Part shown: piece by piece, positions 1 to 6,406 of the stretch
Layout of the letters: the number at the start of each line of letters is the position of its first letter
Position numbering within the stretch: position 1 is the stretch's first letter
From: JANLSE01 sp031362265
GTDB taxonomy: Bacteria; Chloroflexota; Chloroflexia; Chloroflexales; Roseiflexaceae
Direction: 5' to 3'
Assembly: GCA_031362265.1 (NCBI GenBank)
Contig: JANLSE010000602.1
Span: 1 to 15,048 of the forward strand
DNA: 15,048 nucleotides
Notes under the pieces: model-generated
Seen by the model: only the letters and a program-made list of their open reading frames with translations
What the model was told of the DNA's origin: nothing
The model's database searches: none
Program-made: the position numbers and the translations under genes

Positions 1-151
1 AGCCCTGAGACTTCGGCGTGAGCTCAGTCGAACGCGCAGTCGAATGTGCAGCGGATAGGTGAGGTAGACGTTCCTGCAGATTAGCGGAAGAGAGCGGCTG
101 CTCGGCACCACTCTCTTGATCATTCTGCCCATACAGCGGCCCATATTCTTG
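1..151 (-). other. Open in-frame extension behind the stop of the 152-580 membrane protein
   Basis: On the minus strand the reading frame of the upstream membrane-protein gene stays open from its TGA (152-154) to the window edge, about 50 codons. The translation is hydrophilic and rich in Q, E and S (starting QEYGPLYGQNDQ). No start codon is evident just after the stop. It could be the former C-terminus of a longer protein cut by a nonsense mutation, or chance. A second minus-strand frame is also open here for over 40 codons, which weakens the case. I see no other gene in this stretch. Confidence 0.25.
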
Positions 152-580
152 TCATGTGTTGGGTGTAATCAGTGGCCGCCCAATTCGCCAAGCTGCGATA
201 CCAACCACGACATAGGTGACGCCAACGCCAAGAATACTTGGCTGCCATTCTGGCGCCAGAATAAACAACGCCGAATAGATCTGGTAGATGCCATACAGCA
301 GCATCCCAGCGACCACCATCCATGCACCAGTGCGCCCAAACGCAGCTGCCCTCTGGCCGAATAATACCCATAGTACCAGTATTGCGCCAATACCAGCTAG
401 CGCATCAAACACAATCAGGGTCAGCAGCCGAGCGCGCTCGCTATCTGGTGTGAGGCCAACCATAGCAGCGGTTGCCTCTAGATTTAAAAGCGAGCCAATA
501 TTGCTCAAGAAGAGTTCGGCTAACATTAACAGTGCAACGATTGCATAGAATAGAATACGAAGCGTCGGTCGCGGGCGCAT
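152..580 (-). CDS. Small four-helix membrane protein of unknown function
   Basis: I do not recognise a family. The product is about 142 residues with four clear hydrophobic segments, roughly residues 6-28, 48-72, 82-107 and 114-133. They are joined by short loops, and the basic N-terminus (MRPRPTLR) suggests an N-in topology. Two ATGs stand side by side at 583 and 580. The ribosome site GGAGG (587-591) lies 6 nt from the ATG at 580 but only 3 nt from the one at 583, so I chose 580. It is divergent from efp, with about 170 bp between them. The frame continues open past the TGA to the window edge, so the C-terminus may be truncated. Codon use and composition match the rest of the window. It is a real but uncharacterised inner-membrane protein. 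Confidence 0.7.
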   Translation of the reverse strand: MRPRPTLRILFYAIVALLMLAELFLSNIGSLLNLEATAAMVGLTPDSERARLLTLIVFDALAGIGAILVLWVLFGQRAAAFGRTGAWMVVAGMLLYGIYQIYSALFILAPEWQPSILGVGVTYVVVGIAAWRIGRPLITPNT

Positions 581-647
581 CATGAACCTCCATACAGCTT
601 CAGATTGAAAGGACTCGTATTGTAACGGATGTTGACCAAGCGATTAT

Positions 648-676
648 TTGCCCATTCACACACGCACTGGTATAAT
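648..676 (+). promoter_or_regulatory. efp promoter (-35 / extended -10)
   Basis: TTGCCC (648-653), then a 17-bp spacer, then a perfect TATAAT (671-676) preceded by TGG, which gives an extended -10 (TGGTATAAT). The predicted transcription start is near 682-683, leaving a leader of about 68 nt before efp. The same TGGTATAAT core recurs before the gene at 5611, and TGGTACAAT before miaA. Confidence 0.75.
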
Positions 677-680
677 GTCG

Positions 681-725
681 ACAGGTTAATCGTACCTGTG
701 AAATCGCGCCGCTCTTTGGGCGGCG
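681..725 (+). promoter_or_regulatory. Two hairpins in the efp leader
   Basis: There are two perfect inverted repeats in the efp 5' leader. ACAGGT/ACCTGT (681-686 and 694-699, 7-nt loop) sits at the predicted transcription start. CGCCGC/GCGGCG (707-712 and 720-725, 7-nt loop) ends about 10 nt before the ribosome site GGAG (736-739). The first could be a DNA operator or a 5'-stabilising hairpin. The second could modulate translation. No protein or ligand can be assigned. Confidence 0.4.
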
Positions 726-750
726 TTCATCGTGTGGAGAAAATAGTTGT

Positions 751-1311
751 ATGGCAACCACAACTGATCTGCGGAATGGTATTATCATCCGCTTTAATGG
801 CCAACTGCACCGTGTTGTTGAATTCCATCACCACGCACCAGGAAACTGGCGTGCAATGGTCATCACCAAACTAAAGAATGTAAATACTGGCAAAACGATC
901 GATGAGCGCTTCCGCGCTGGCGAAGATATTGAGATTGTGCGTGTTGAAAAGCGCGAAATGCAGTTTCTATACAGAGATGGCGACACATTCCACTTCATGG
1001 ATACCGAGAGCTTCGAACAGCTAGAACTGACCGAAGATGTGATTGGCGATGGTGCCAAGTTCCTTAAAGATAATGAAATGGCTGCCATCCTATTTTACGA
1101 CGATACCAAGATTCTAGGCGTAGAAGTCCCAGTCCATGTTGTCCTCGAGGTTATCGAAGCCTCTGTAGCTGTACGTGGCGATACTGCCACAAATGTGCTT
1201 AAGCAAGTGACACTCGAAACTGGGGCGATTATTTCAGTGCCAGGTTTCATCAACCAGGGCGATCACCTGAAGGTTGATACCCGAACCGGGGAATATATCG
1301 AGCGCGTGTGA
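751..1311 (+). CDS. efp: Translation elongation factor P
   Basis: EF-P binds between the ribosomal P and E sites and speeds peptide-bond formation at polyproline stretches. The protein is 186 aa, the usual length, and colinear with EF-P throughout. An N-terminal KOW-like domain (about 1-62) carries the loop APGNWRA. The first OB fold (about 65-125) contains FHFMDTESFEQ. The C-terminal OB fold ends in the family signature VDTRTGEYIERV. The tip position that holds Lys34 in E. coli or Arg in the EarP class is Asn32 here, so neither beta-lysylation nor rhamnosylation of that residue is possible. Start: ATG at 751 with GGAG 11 nt upstream and the consensus opening MATTTDLRNG. No epmA, epmB or earP lies nearby. 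Expression is probably constitutive from the strong promoter at 648-676. Confidence 0.97.
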   Translation: MATTTDLRNGIIIRFNGQLHRVVEFHHHAPGNWRAMVITKLKNVNTGKTIDERFRAGEDIEIVRVEKREMQFLYRDGDTFHFMDTESFEQLELTEDVIGDGAKFLKDNEMAAILFYDDTKILGVEVPVHVVLEVIEASVAVRGDTATNVLKQVTLETGAIISVPGFINQGDHLKVDTRTGEYIERV

Positions 1312-1317
1312 TATTCT

Positions 1318-1386
1318 GACGGATGCCCGATAGCACAGGCCACATGTCGCCAGTTGGTCGTTGGGCATCCTTCATGAGCATCCGTC
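1318..1386 (+). promoter_or_regulatory. Mutually exclusive hairpins downstream of efp
   Basis: The segment starting GACGGATGCCC (1318-1328) can pair in two ways. GGATGCCC pairs with GGGCATCC at 1363-1370 (8 bp). GACGGATGC pairs with GCATCCGTC at 1378-1386 (9 bp). The two pairings compete for the same 5' arm. There is no T-tract after either, so this is not a classical intrinsic terminator. It could be an efp 3'-end structure, or a read-through switch for the MFS gene starting at 1424. Confidence 0.35.
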
Positions 1387-1423
1387 TTGGGCATAGGTCA
1401 TCCACCGATCAAGGCTTTCTGCC

Positions 1424-2692
1424 ATGACCACGAGCACACCTCAATCGCTCAGTCCATCCCAGATTCAGCGCGGTCTACGGCTCTCAATCATTGAGGGCAC
1501 ACTCTCCAATATCTACGTCAACATTACGGCAGGCGCATTTCTAACGGGTTTTGCACTCCTTCTAGGGGCAAATGCGTTTGAACTGGGTGTGATTGGTGCG
1601 CTGCCCTTTGTAAGCCAACTGTTTCAATTCGTGGGTGCCTATCTCGAAGAACGAACAGGCCAGCGGCGCTTGCTGACGGTTGTCTCTGCTACAATCAGTC
1701 GTGGCGTATGGGTCATCATCGCGCTGCTCCCCTTTATTGGCCTGCCCGCTCCATTAAGGCTTGCCATCTTCCTGCTTGTTCTGGTGATCTCACAGGCGCT
1801 GATTGGCATCACAACCAATGCATGGACAAGCTGGATGACCGATTTGGTGCCGATTCGCCAGCGCGGGCGCTACTTTGGCACACGCAATACGATCGCGAGT
1901 GTCAGTGCAATCATCGCGACATGGGGTGCCGGGATCATTCTTGATCAATTACGAACGAGCCAGCAGGATGCGCTTGGCTATGCGATTCTCTTTGCGATTT
2001 CGATTGTTACTGCGCTAGCGGGTATTGCCGTTCTGGCGCGCCAGCCGGAACCGCCCATGCGCCGCCGTGAGCGTGTACAGATCAAGGAACTCTTTAGCGC
2101 CCCATTTCGTGTAGAGAGCTTCCGGTCGCTGAGTATTCTTGCCACCGGCTGGGCGCTTGTGACAGGAATCGCTTCGCCATTCTTCAATGCGTATGGTATC
2201 CGAACGCTTGGCCTCTCATTCACATTACTTGCACAATTTGCGGTTGCCACAAGTGTTGTTGCCATTTTCACCCAGCCAATGATCGGGCGACTCCAAGATC
2301 GGCTCGGCAACAAGACTGTGCTGGTCGGCTCGATGCTCGGGGTGATTTTGCTGCCCTGGGGATGGGTATTCTCCACACCGCAAAACCAAATCCCACTCTG
2401 GCTCACCTCAATCTTTTCCGGGATATTCTGGCCAGGTATTACTCAAGGCATGGTCAACCTTGTGATGGAGCGCGCACCAGCCGAAGGGCGTGGGGCGTTC
2501 CTGGCATTCTATGGCGCAGTAACCGGCCTTGGTACGTTTGTTGCGGGGTTACTTGGCGGCATCATTGCGAGTGCGCTTGGCCCAGAACAGTTTGTGCTTG
2601 GGCCTGCAGTACTCACCCAATATACAATCCTCTTTGCGGTCAGCAGTCTTGGCCGAGCAATCATGGCCGCGCTCTTTGCACGCAGGCTATAA
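1424..2692 (+). CDS. Major facilitator superfamily transporter
   Basis: A 422-aa integral membrane transporter with the length and roughly 12-helix layout of the MFS. Two halves are joined by a charged central loop around residues 205-225 (PEPPMRRRERVQIK). Motif-A-like loops follow helix 2 of each half: EERTGQRR in the N-half and GRLQDRLGNK in the C-half. The loop after helix 4 reads DLVPIRQRGRYFGTRN, a pattern seen in bacterial MFS proteins of unknown substrate. No substrate can be assigned; drug or sugar-like efflux or uptake are all possible. Start: ATG at 1424 opens MTTSTPQ before the first helix, with no convincing Shine-Dalgarno upstream. The gene lies 112 bp after efp in the same direction, across the paired structures at 1318-1386. 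It converges on crtL, with a repeat array in the gap. Confidence 0.85.
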   Translation: MTTSTPQSLSPSQIQRGLRLSIIEGTLSNIYVNITAGAFLTGFALLLGANAFELGVIGALPFVSQLFQFVGAYLEERTGQRRLLTVVSATISRGVWVIIALLPFIGLPAPLRLAIFLLVLVISQALIGITTNAWTSWMTDLVPIRQRGRYFGTRNTIASVSAIIATWGAGIILDQLRTSQQDALGYAILFAISIVTALAGIAVLARQPEPPMRRRERVQIKELFSAPFRVESFRSLSILATGWALVTGIASPFFNAYGIRTLGLSFTLLAQFAVATSVVAIFTQPMIGRLQDRLGNKTVLVGSMLGVILLPWGWVFSTPQNQIPLWLTSIFSGIFWPGITQGMVNLVMERAPAEGRGAFLAFYGAVTGLGTFVAGLLGGIIASALGPEQFVLGPAVLTQYTILFAVSSLGRAIMAALFARRL

Positions 2693-2746
2693 GTACGTCA
2701 TCTGAGCGCATCCACTCCCACATTTCTTGTTCGACGGTAGGTTTTA

Positions 2747-2786
2747 ACGCAAAGACGCAAAGGCGCAAAGACGCAAAGGCGCAAAA
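2747..2786 (+). repeat. Octamer array, module A type (ACGCAAAG/GCGCAAAG), 5 units
   Basis: Five tandem 8-bp units alternate ACGCAAAG and GCGCAAAG, with a last unit GCGCAAAA. They lie in the gap between the convergent MFS gene and crtL. It is the only module A array in the window without a following module B. The rest of the 2693-2888 gap shows no gene; short ORFs there are products of the repeat. Confidence 0.9.
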
Positions 2787-2888
2787 GAACAAAATCAACG
2801 CTCAAGGACAACATATTTCTACATACTGTGTTCCAACCCTTAAATGTCCCATTAACGTCAAGCCACCAAAATCCTGAACCACGCCATT

Positions 2889-4124
2889 TTACCCGCGTAC
2901 AGCTTGCCAAAGTAACCCAGATTCACTTGCCACCGAACGGACAAGTGGCATACGAGTGCCGAATGGCAGGCGTGCAAAGATTTGCCACATTGTGCGGCAC
3001 AATTCCGGTGTCGTAAGGGTTGCAGAGAAGTAGCCTGACCATTGGTGATAGGGAAGCTCAAAAAAGGTTTGGAAGAACTCTTGGGTCTGCTGTTGATTAC
3101 AACGCATCAGGCTAGCGAGACAAAAGAGGTATAGATAGCGCCGTTGTACTCGGTCATTTGGCCAAAGCGCCTGCCAGGCGGCATGTGCCACCGCTGATGG
3201 GGTTGCGCCAGCCGCCCCAAGTGCGCGAGCAATCGCCTGAGCCATACCCGGCGCGGCAGCAAGGGTCGCACTGACCATATAACCCGATGGCGGATGCACC
3301 ATACTGGCCGCAGCACCAAACCCAATCACACGCTGCTTACGATCTGGCAGAGCTGGATTCATAGGGAAGAAGCAGCGTTCAACATGCTGCACTTCCTTAA
3401 TCTCAATCTCTTGGGCCGTCAACCGCTGATGCAACCGCCGTTCGAGCGTCTTTAGCGATAGACCTGGGGCATGGGCAAGGGATGTCTCCTCCAGAAAATA
3501 CCTGCCATCACCAAGATTCATTGCATACAAAAACGTTGGCGGCTCAGAGCGTTCTGCGGCCGAAAGATGCTCAGAACGATAATCCATCAATACCATCTGG
3601 TTCGCATGCACTGGCGGGCGTGTATAGGTAGCGATGATTCCATAAGCGGCCTGATAGGCCAAACCAGGAGTTGCTTGGCGCTGCATCAGTGCTGGCCGAT
3701 GGCCACTCGCATCAATCACCAGCCGAGCGGCATACTCCATCCCCGTGCGGGTATGAACAACTGAATGTGCATTATGGTGCTCAACACGTGTTGCACTGCC
3801 AATCTGCCAGCGAGTGCCACCCGATTCAGCGATTGTCAGCAGGTGCTGCTGTAACCGTTGGTTATCGAATAAACCGTATGTGCGGTGTAGTGCTAGTTCG
3901 CGCTGATCTGTATACGCCGCACAATCTTGCCAACGATATTGCAGGAAATGCCCCAGCCCAATTGTATCAACATCATCTGCCCAAGCAGCATAGGTATTGA
4001 TCCATGGTGTGCTTGGTGCCTCAGGCGCAAGGCCAAGCACCCGTAACCCTTGCTCGGCCAATGCCGCTGCAATTGCTGTTCCAGCCGGCCCCGCACCAAT
4101 CACTAAGACATCATATATATTCAT
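2889..4124 (-). CDS. crtL: Lycopene beta-cyclase, plant/cyanobacterial CrtL type
   Basis: An FAD-dependent enzyme that folds the ends of lycopene into beta-ionone rings, giving gamma- or beta-carotene. The 411-aa product opens with the dinucleotide-binding motif VIGAGPAG (residues 8-15). It carries the hallmark blocks of the plant LCYB family: NTYAAWADD (43-51), RTYGLFDNQRL (81-91), YQAAYGI (157-163), MVLMDYR (177-183), PTFLYAM (196-202), the catalytic-glutamate motif FLEETSL (210-216) and MVHPPSGYMV (275-284). The frame is open upstream to 4184, but those 20 codons translate the octamer repeat (VSVSPC-like). I therefore place the start at ATG 4124 (MNIYDVLVIG), with TAGGG a few bases upstream. 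It follows the M29 aminopeptidase on the same strand, and no other carotenoid gene is visible nearby. Confidence 0.93.
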   Translation of the reverse strand: MNIYDVLVIGAGPAGTAIAAALAEQGLRVLGLAPEAPSTPWINTYAAWADDVDTIGLGHFLQYRWQDCAAYTDQRELALHRTYGLFDNQRLQQHLLTIAESGGTRWQIGSATRVEHHNAHSVVHTRTGMEYAARLVIDASGHRPALMQRQATPGLAYQAAYGIIATYTRPPVHANQMVLMDYRSEHLSAAERSEPPTFLYAMNLGDGRYFLEETSLAHAPGLSLKTLERRLHQRLTAQEIEIKEVQHVERCFFPMNPALPDRKQRVIGFGAAASMVHPPSGYMVSATLAAAPGMAQAIARALGAAGATPSAVAHAAWQALWPNDRVQRRYLYLFCLASLMRCNQQQTQEFFQTFFELPYHQWSGYFSATLTTPELCRTMWQIFARLPFGTRMPLVRSVASESGLLWQAVRG

Positions 4125-4131
4125 ATGCCCT

Positions 4132-4193
4132 ACACGGAGACATGGTGACACGGAGACATGGTGGCATTGGTGACATGGTGACATAGTAACATG
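4132..4193 (-). repeat. Octamer array, module C type (ACATGGTG/ACACGGAG)
   Basis: About seven or eight units with an 8-bp period: ACACGGAG, ACATGGTG, ACACGGAG, ACATGGTG, then a 9-bp variant and three more ACATGGTG-like units. In the sense of crtL it reads GTCTCCGT/GTCACCAT, and it ends about 7 bp before the crtL start. A related GTCTCCGT pair lies at 10622-10637. Confidence 0.85.
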
Positions 4194-4212
4194 TACTTGG
4201 GTAAGCTTGCTT

Positions 4213-4292
4213 CAATGCTTCAATGCTCCAATGCTCCAATGCTCCAATGCTCCAATGCTCCAATGCTCCAATGCTCCAATGCTCCAATGCTC
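4213..4292 (-). repeat. Perfect octamer array CAATGCTC x9 (plus one variant copy)
   Basis: Nine identical copies of CAATGCTC (4221-4292) are preceded by one copy ending CTT (4213-4220). The array begins 6 bp beyond the stop codon of the M29 aminopeptidase and so lies in its 3' region, 88 bp or more upstream of crtL. The perfect identity suggests recent slippage, so copy number probably varies between strains. Confidence 0.95.
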
Positions 4293-4298
4293 CAGCGT

Positions 4299-5402
4299 TT
4301 ATATCAAGAACTTGCCATCTTTGTAGAACAATTCACCATCGGCATAAGCAGCAGAATCCTGGCGCATATCGCAAATCATATCCCAATGAAGCGCGGATCG
4401 ATTGAGCGAACCAGTTTCAGGGTATCCCGCACCAAGCGCGAGATGGACAGTACCACCGATCTTCTCATCAAAAAGAATATTGCGGCTAAAGCGGGTGATA
4501 TCGTAGTTTGTACCGAATGCGACCTCACCAAGTCGGGTCGCACCCTCATCCATGGCAAGCAACGAATCCAGCAGTTCCTGGCCTTTGGCGGCGGTCGCCT
4601 TAACGACTTTACCACCTTCGAACCACAGCCGGACATCACTGACCTCACGACCTGCGTAAAGCGCCGGAAAACTGTAACGAATATGGCCATCAACCGCATC
4701 TTCTACTGGCCCAGTGAAAACCTCGCCGTCGGGGAAGTTCATATCGCCGTAGCAGTTGATCCATGGGCGCTTGGCGACTCGGTATGTCAAATCGGTATCG
4801 GGTGCAACAAGCCGAATCGTATCGTGGCTACTGAGATAATCGGTGATGCGTTGCTGCTCATCGCGGGCAGCATGCCAGGCGGCCACTGGATCGGCAGCAT
4901 TCAGCTTACATGCGGCATATACAAAATCCTCGTAATCGGCCAGTGAGAGATCGGCATCCTGCGCGCCAGCGTGGGTTGGGTAGAGAGCCACACACCAGTT
5001 CAGGGTTTCTTCGGCGGCACGCTGCATCACACGCTCCTGAATCGGGCGCATTGCCTGTCGGCGAGCAGCTACCTTTGCTGGGTCGATACCACTGAGTACG
5101 CGGGTGTTCTCGCTCGCAATAATCGAGATAGTGGCATCGATCGCCTCGATCTCGGCTTGTGTCATCACGGGTACATAGCGCAACTGCTCATCTAAAGCGT
5201 AGGTGTAGAAGGCCTCATCAACACTCTCAATATTGATGCGAGTAATCGGGTGTGCACCAGCAAGTAGTGCCTCGCGTGTTAATTCACGAATCAGTGGGGC
5301 AGCGAGTGGCGAGCTTGTGATGCGAAAGAGTTGGCCGGGTTTCAGCGCGAGTGAATAATGTACAAGCACCTGTGCCATTTTCGCAATGCGTGGATCTGTC
5401 AT
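4299..5402 (-). CDS. M29 (thermophilic metallo-)aminopeptidase
   Basis: A cytosolic dinuclear-metal aminopeptidase of peptidase family M29 (AmpS/AmpT/PepS-like), which removes N-terminal residues from peptides. The 367-aa product is slightly shorter than typical members (about 400-410). The expected ligand motifs are present: NFPDGEVFTGP (Glu227), LGEVAFGTN (Glu293), GTVHLALG (His320) with Tyr327 just after, and ALHWDMI (His339, Asp341). The frame is open to 5423, but I place the start at ATG 5402 (MTDPRIAKMA, the usual opening). AAAGG lies about 10 nt upstream; the ATG at 5411 is too close to it. It is divergent from the gene at 5611. Downstream on the same strand are the octamer arrays and crtL, so co-transcription is possible but no functional link is obvious. 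Confidence 0.93.
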   Translation of the reverse strand: MTDPRIAKMAQVLVHYSLALKPGQLFRITSSPLAAPLIRELTREALLAGAHPITRINIESVDEAFYTYALDEQLRYVPVMTQAEIEAIDATISIIASENTRVLSGIDPAKVAARRQAMRPIQERVMQRAAEETLNWCVALYPTHAGAQDADLSLADYEDFVYAACKLNAADPVAAWHAARDEQQRITDYLSSHDTIRLVAPDTDLTYRVAKRPWINCYGDMNFPDGEVFTGPVEDAVDGHIRYSFPALYAGREVSDVRLWFEGGKVVKATAAKGQELLDSLLAMDEGATRLGEVAFGTNYDITRFSRNILFDEKIGGTVHLALGAGYPETGSLNRSALHWDMICDMRQDSAAYADGELFYKDGKFLI

Positions 5403-5446
5403 AGGAAGCATACCTTTCTGCATGTGCAGTTATCATTCTAGCCAGA

Positions 5447-5502
5447 GCGCAAAAGCGCAAGAGCGCAAGAACGCACGAACGCAAGAGCGCAAGAGCGCAA
5501 GA
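5447..5502 (+). repeat. Octamer array, module A (GCGCAAGA), 7 units
   Basis: Seven 8-bp units (GCGCAAAA, GCGCAAGA twice, ACGCACGA, ACGCAAGA, GCGCAAGA twice) lie between the divergent M29 aminopeptidase and the membrane protein at 5611. A module B follows after 21 bp (5524-5547). Confidence 0.92.
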
Positions 5503-5523
5503 GCATGTAAGCAGTAGTGAGTC

Positions 5524-5547
5524 GCTGTGCGCTCTGCGCTGTGCGTT
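5524..5547 (+). repeat. Module B (TGCGCT repeats) of the composite repeat element
   Basis: GCTGTGCGCTCTGCGCTGTG and following bases form a run of TGCGCT/TGCG units 22 bp after module A. It ends 20 bp before the extended -10 promoter of the gene at 5611. Its complement resembles module A (GCGCA steps), so the two can partly pair in RNA or single-stranded DNA. Confidence 0.7.
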
Positions 5548-5566
5548 CTATGGTTTCATTGTAGCA

Positions 5567-5575
5567 TGGTATAAT
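5567..5575 (+). promoter_or_regulatory. Extended -10 promoter of the gene at 5611
   Basis: TGGTATAAT (TATAAT at 5570-5575) lacks a recognisable -35 hexamer, which is typical of an extended -10 promoter. The predicted start is near 5582, giving a leader of about 29 nt. It abuts the composite repeat element. Confidence 0.65.
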
Positions 5576-5610
5576 TGAAGCTCTACGAAGCACTGTCGGA
5601 GAGGTTTTTG

Positions 5611-6306
5611 ATGGATTTACCGCCCCTAGAGGTACCACCCGCCGCTGGGCGCAATCCCGAGCTTGAGGGCTTGGCGACTGGTGTTGAATTGACCTTAGCG
5701 AGTGTATTACAGGGTATTCCATTGGCCACACTGATTCCGCGGCTGGTGGATCTGCTGCTCTCCGGCGATCCCTCGCGTTTACTGTATGCGCCTGCTAGTT
5801 TGCTGATTGTGTTTATGGTATGGGTTGCCTTTATTTTATATGCATTATCGTATGTCAGTTGGCCATTCGACCCAATCCATAATTTGATCTATTTTATAAT
5901 TGTGTGTGCGGAGTCGGTACTGCTAGGGCTGATTGATCGCCCTGGGATTTGGTTTCTGGCGCTGATTGGGTTGGGAGTTAGTCTTGCAATTAATGCACGC
6001 TATAACCAACGTAAGATTCAAGAGCAGGTAGCACTCTATGCAGGCACCGCAGGCCGGACGCTTCATGCCCATATTATGCAGGAGCAGGTGCAATCGATGC
6101 AGTTTGTGATCGCCTACCTAGCGGTAGGGGTGTTTGGAGCGGCACTCGTTCCAGGCCTTGAAGGGCTGGGAGTCAATCAATCGATTGTGTGGGCATCGGC
6201 GAGTCTGGCGGCTTTGGCGGTTCCACTTGTGCATGTCATCTGGCTCTCACGCCTCATCCTGCCACGTTCGCGCTTAATCGAGGCAGCACGCGCCGCAGGA
6301 ACATGA
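5611..6306 (+). CDS. Multi-pass membrane protein of unknown function
   Basis: I do not recognise a family. The 231-aa product has a short acidic/proline-rich N-terminus (MDLPPLEVPP). It then has about six hydrophobic segments, near residues 25-48, 59-80, 90-107, 111-127, 164-181 and 192-214. Between the fourth and fifth lies a polar, probably helical segment (about 130-162, rich in Q, K, R and H). The C-terminus is basic. The frame is open back to a TTG at 5575, but that codon falls inside the -10 element. The ATG at 5611 has GGAGAGG 6 nt upstream and is clearly the start. The PhyH-like gene follows after 100 bp. Enzyme motifs are not visible; a transport or sensory role cannot be argued from the sequence. 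Confidence 0.8.
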   Translation: MDLPPLEVPPAAGRNPELEGLATGVELTLASVLQGIPLATLIPRLVDLLLSGDPSRLLYAPASLLIVFMVWVAFILYALSYVSWPFDPIHNLIYFIIVCAESVLLGLIDRPGIWFLALIGLGVSLAINARYNQRKIQEQVALYAGTAGRTLHAHIMQEQVQSMQFVIAYLAVGVFGAALVPGLEGLGVNQSIVWASASLAALAVPLVHVIWLSRLILPRSRLIEAARAAGT

Positions 6307-6406
6307 CCCATAGCATTGTCTAAATAAGCGCTATCAGCACACAGATCATATACGAGCAACACCGTTTGAGCGCCCTGTTGCGGCCACCCGCATAGAAGGA
6401 GCACCA

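Noticed and set aside
152..154. TGA recoded as an amino acid
   Set aside because: TGA serves as a normal stop elsewhere (efp ends in TGA), and there is no selenocysteine-type context; a simple stop or a nonsense mutation is more likely.
2747..2786. HIP1-like octamer (GCGATCGC) as in cyanobacteria
   Set aside because: The octamers here are tandem and of different sequence; HIP1 is a dispersed palindrome.
4125..4184. 20-residue Cys/His-rich N-terminus of CrtL
   Set aside because: It is coded by the ACATGGTG repeat array; the normal opening MNIYDVLVIGAGPAG starts at 4124.
4213..4292. CRISPR array
   Set aside because: The units are 8 bp and directly adjacent, with no spacers and no cas genes; this is a simple tandem repeat.
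4191..4946. Plus-strand protein of about 250 residues starting in the CAATGCTC array
   Set aside because: Its first part is repeat translation and the rest is antisense to the well-supported M29 aminopeptidase.
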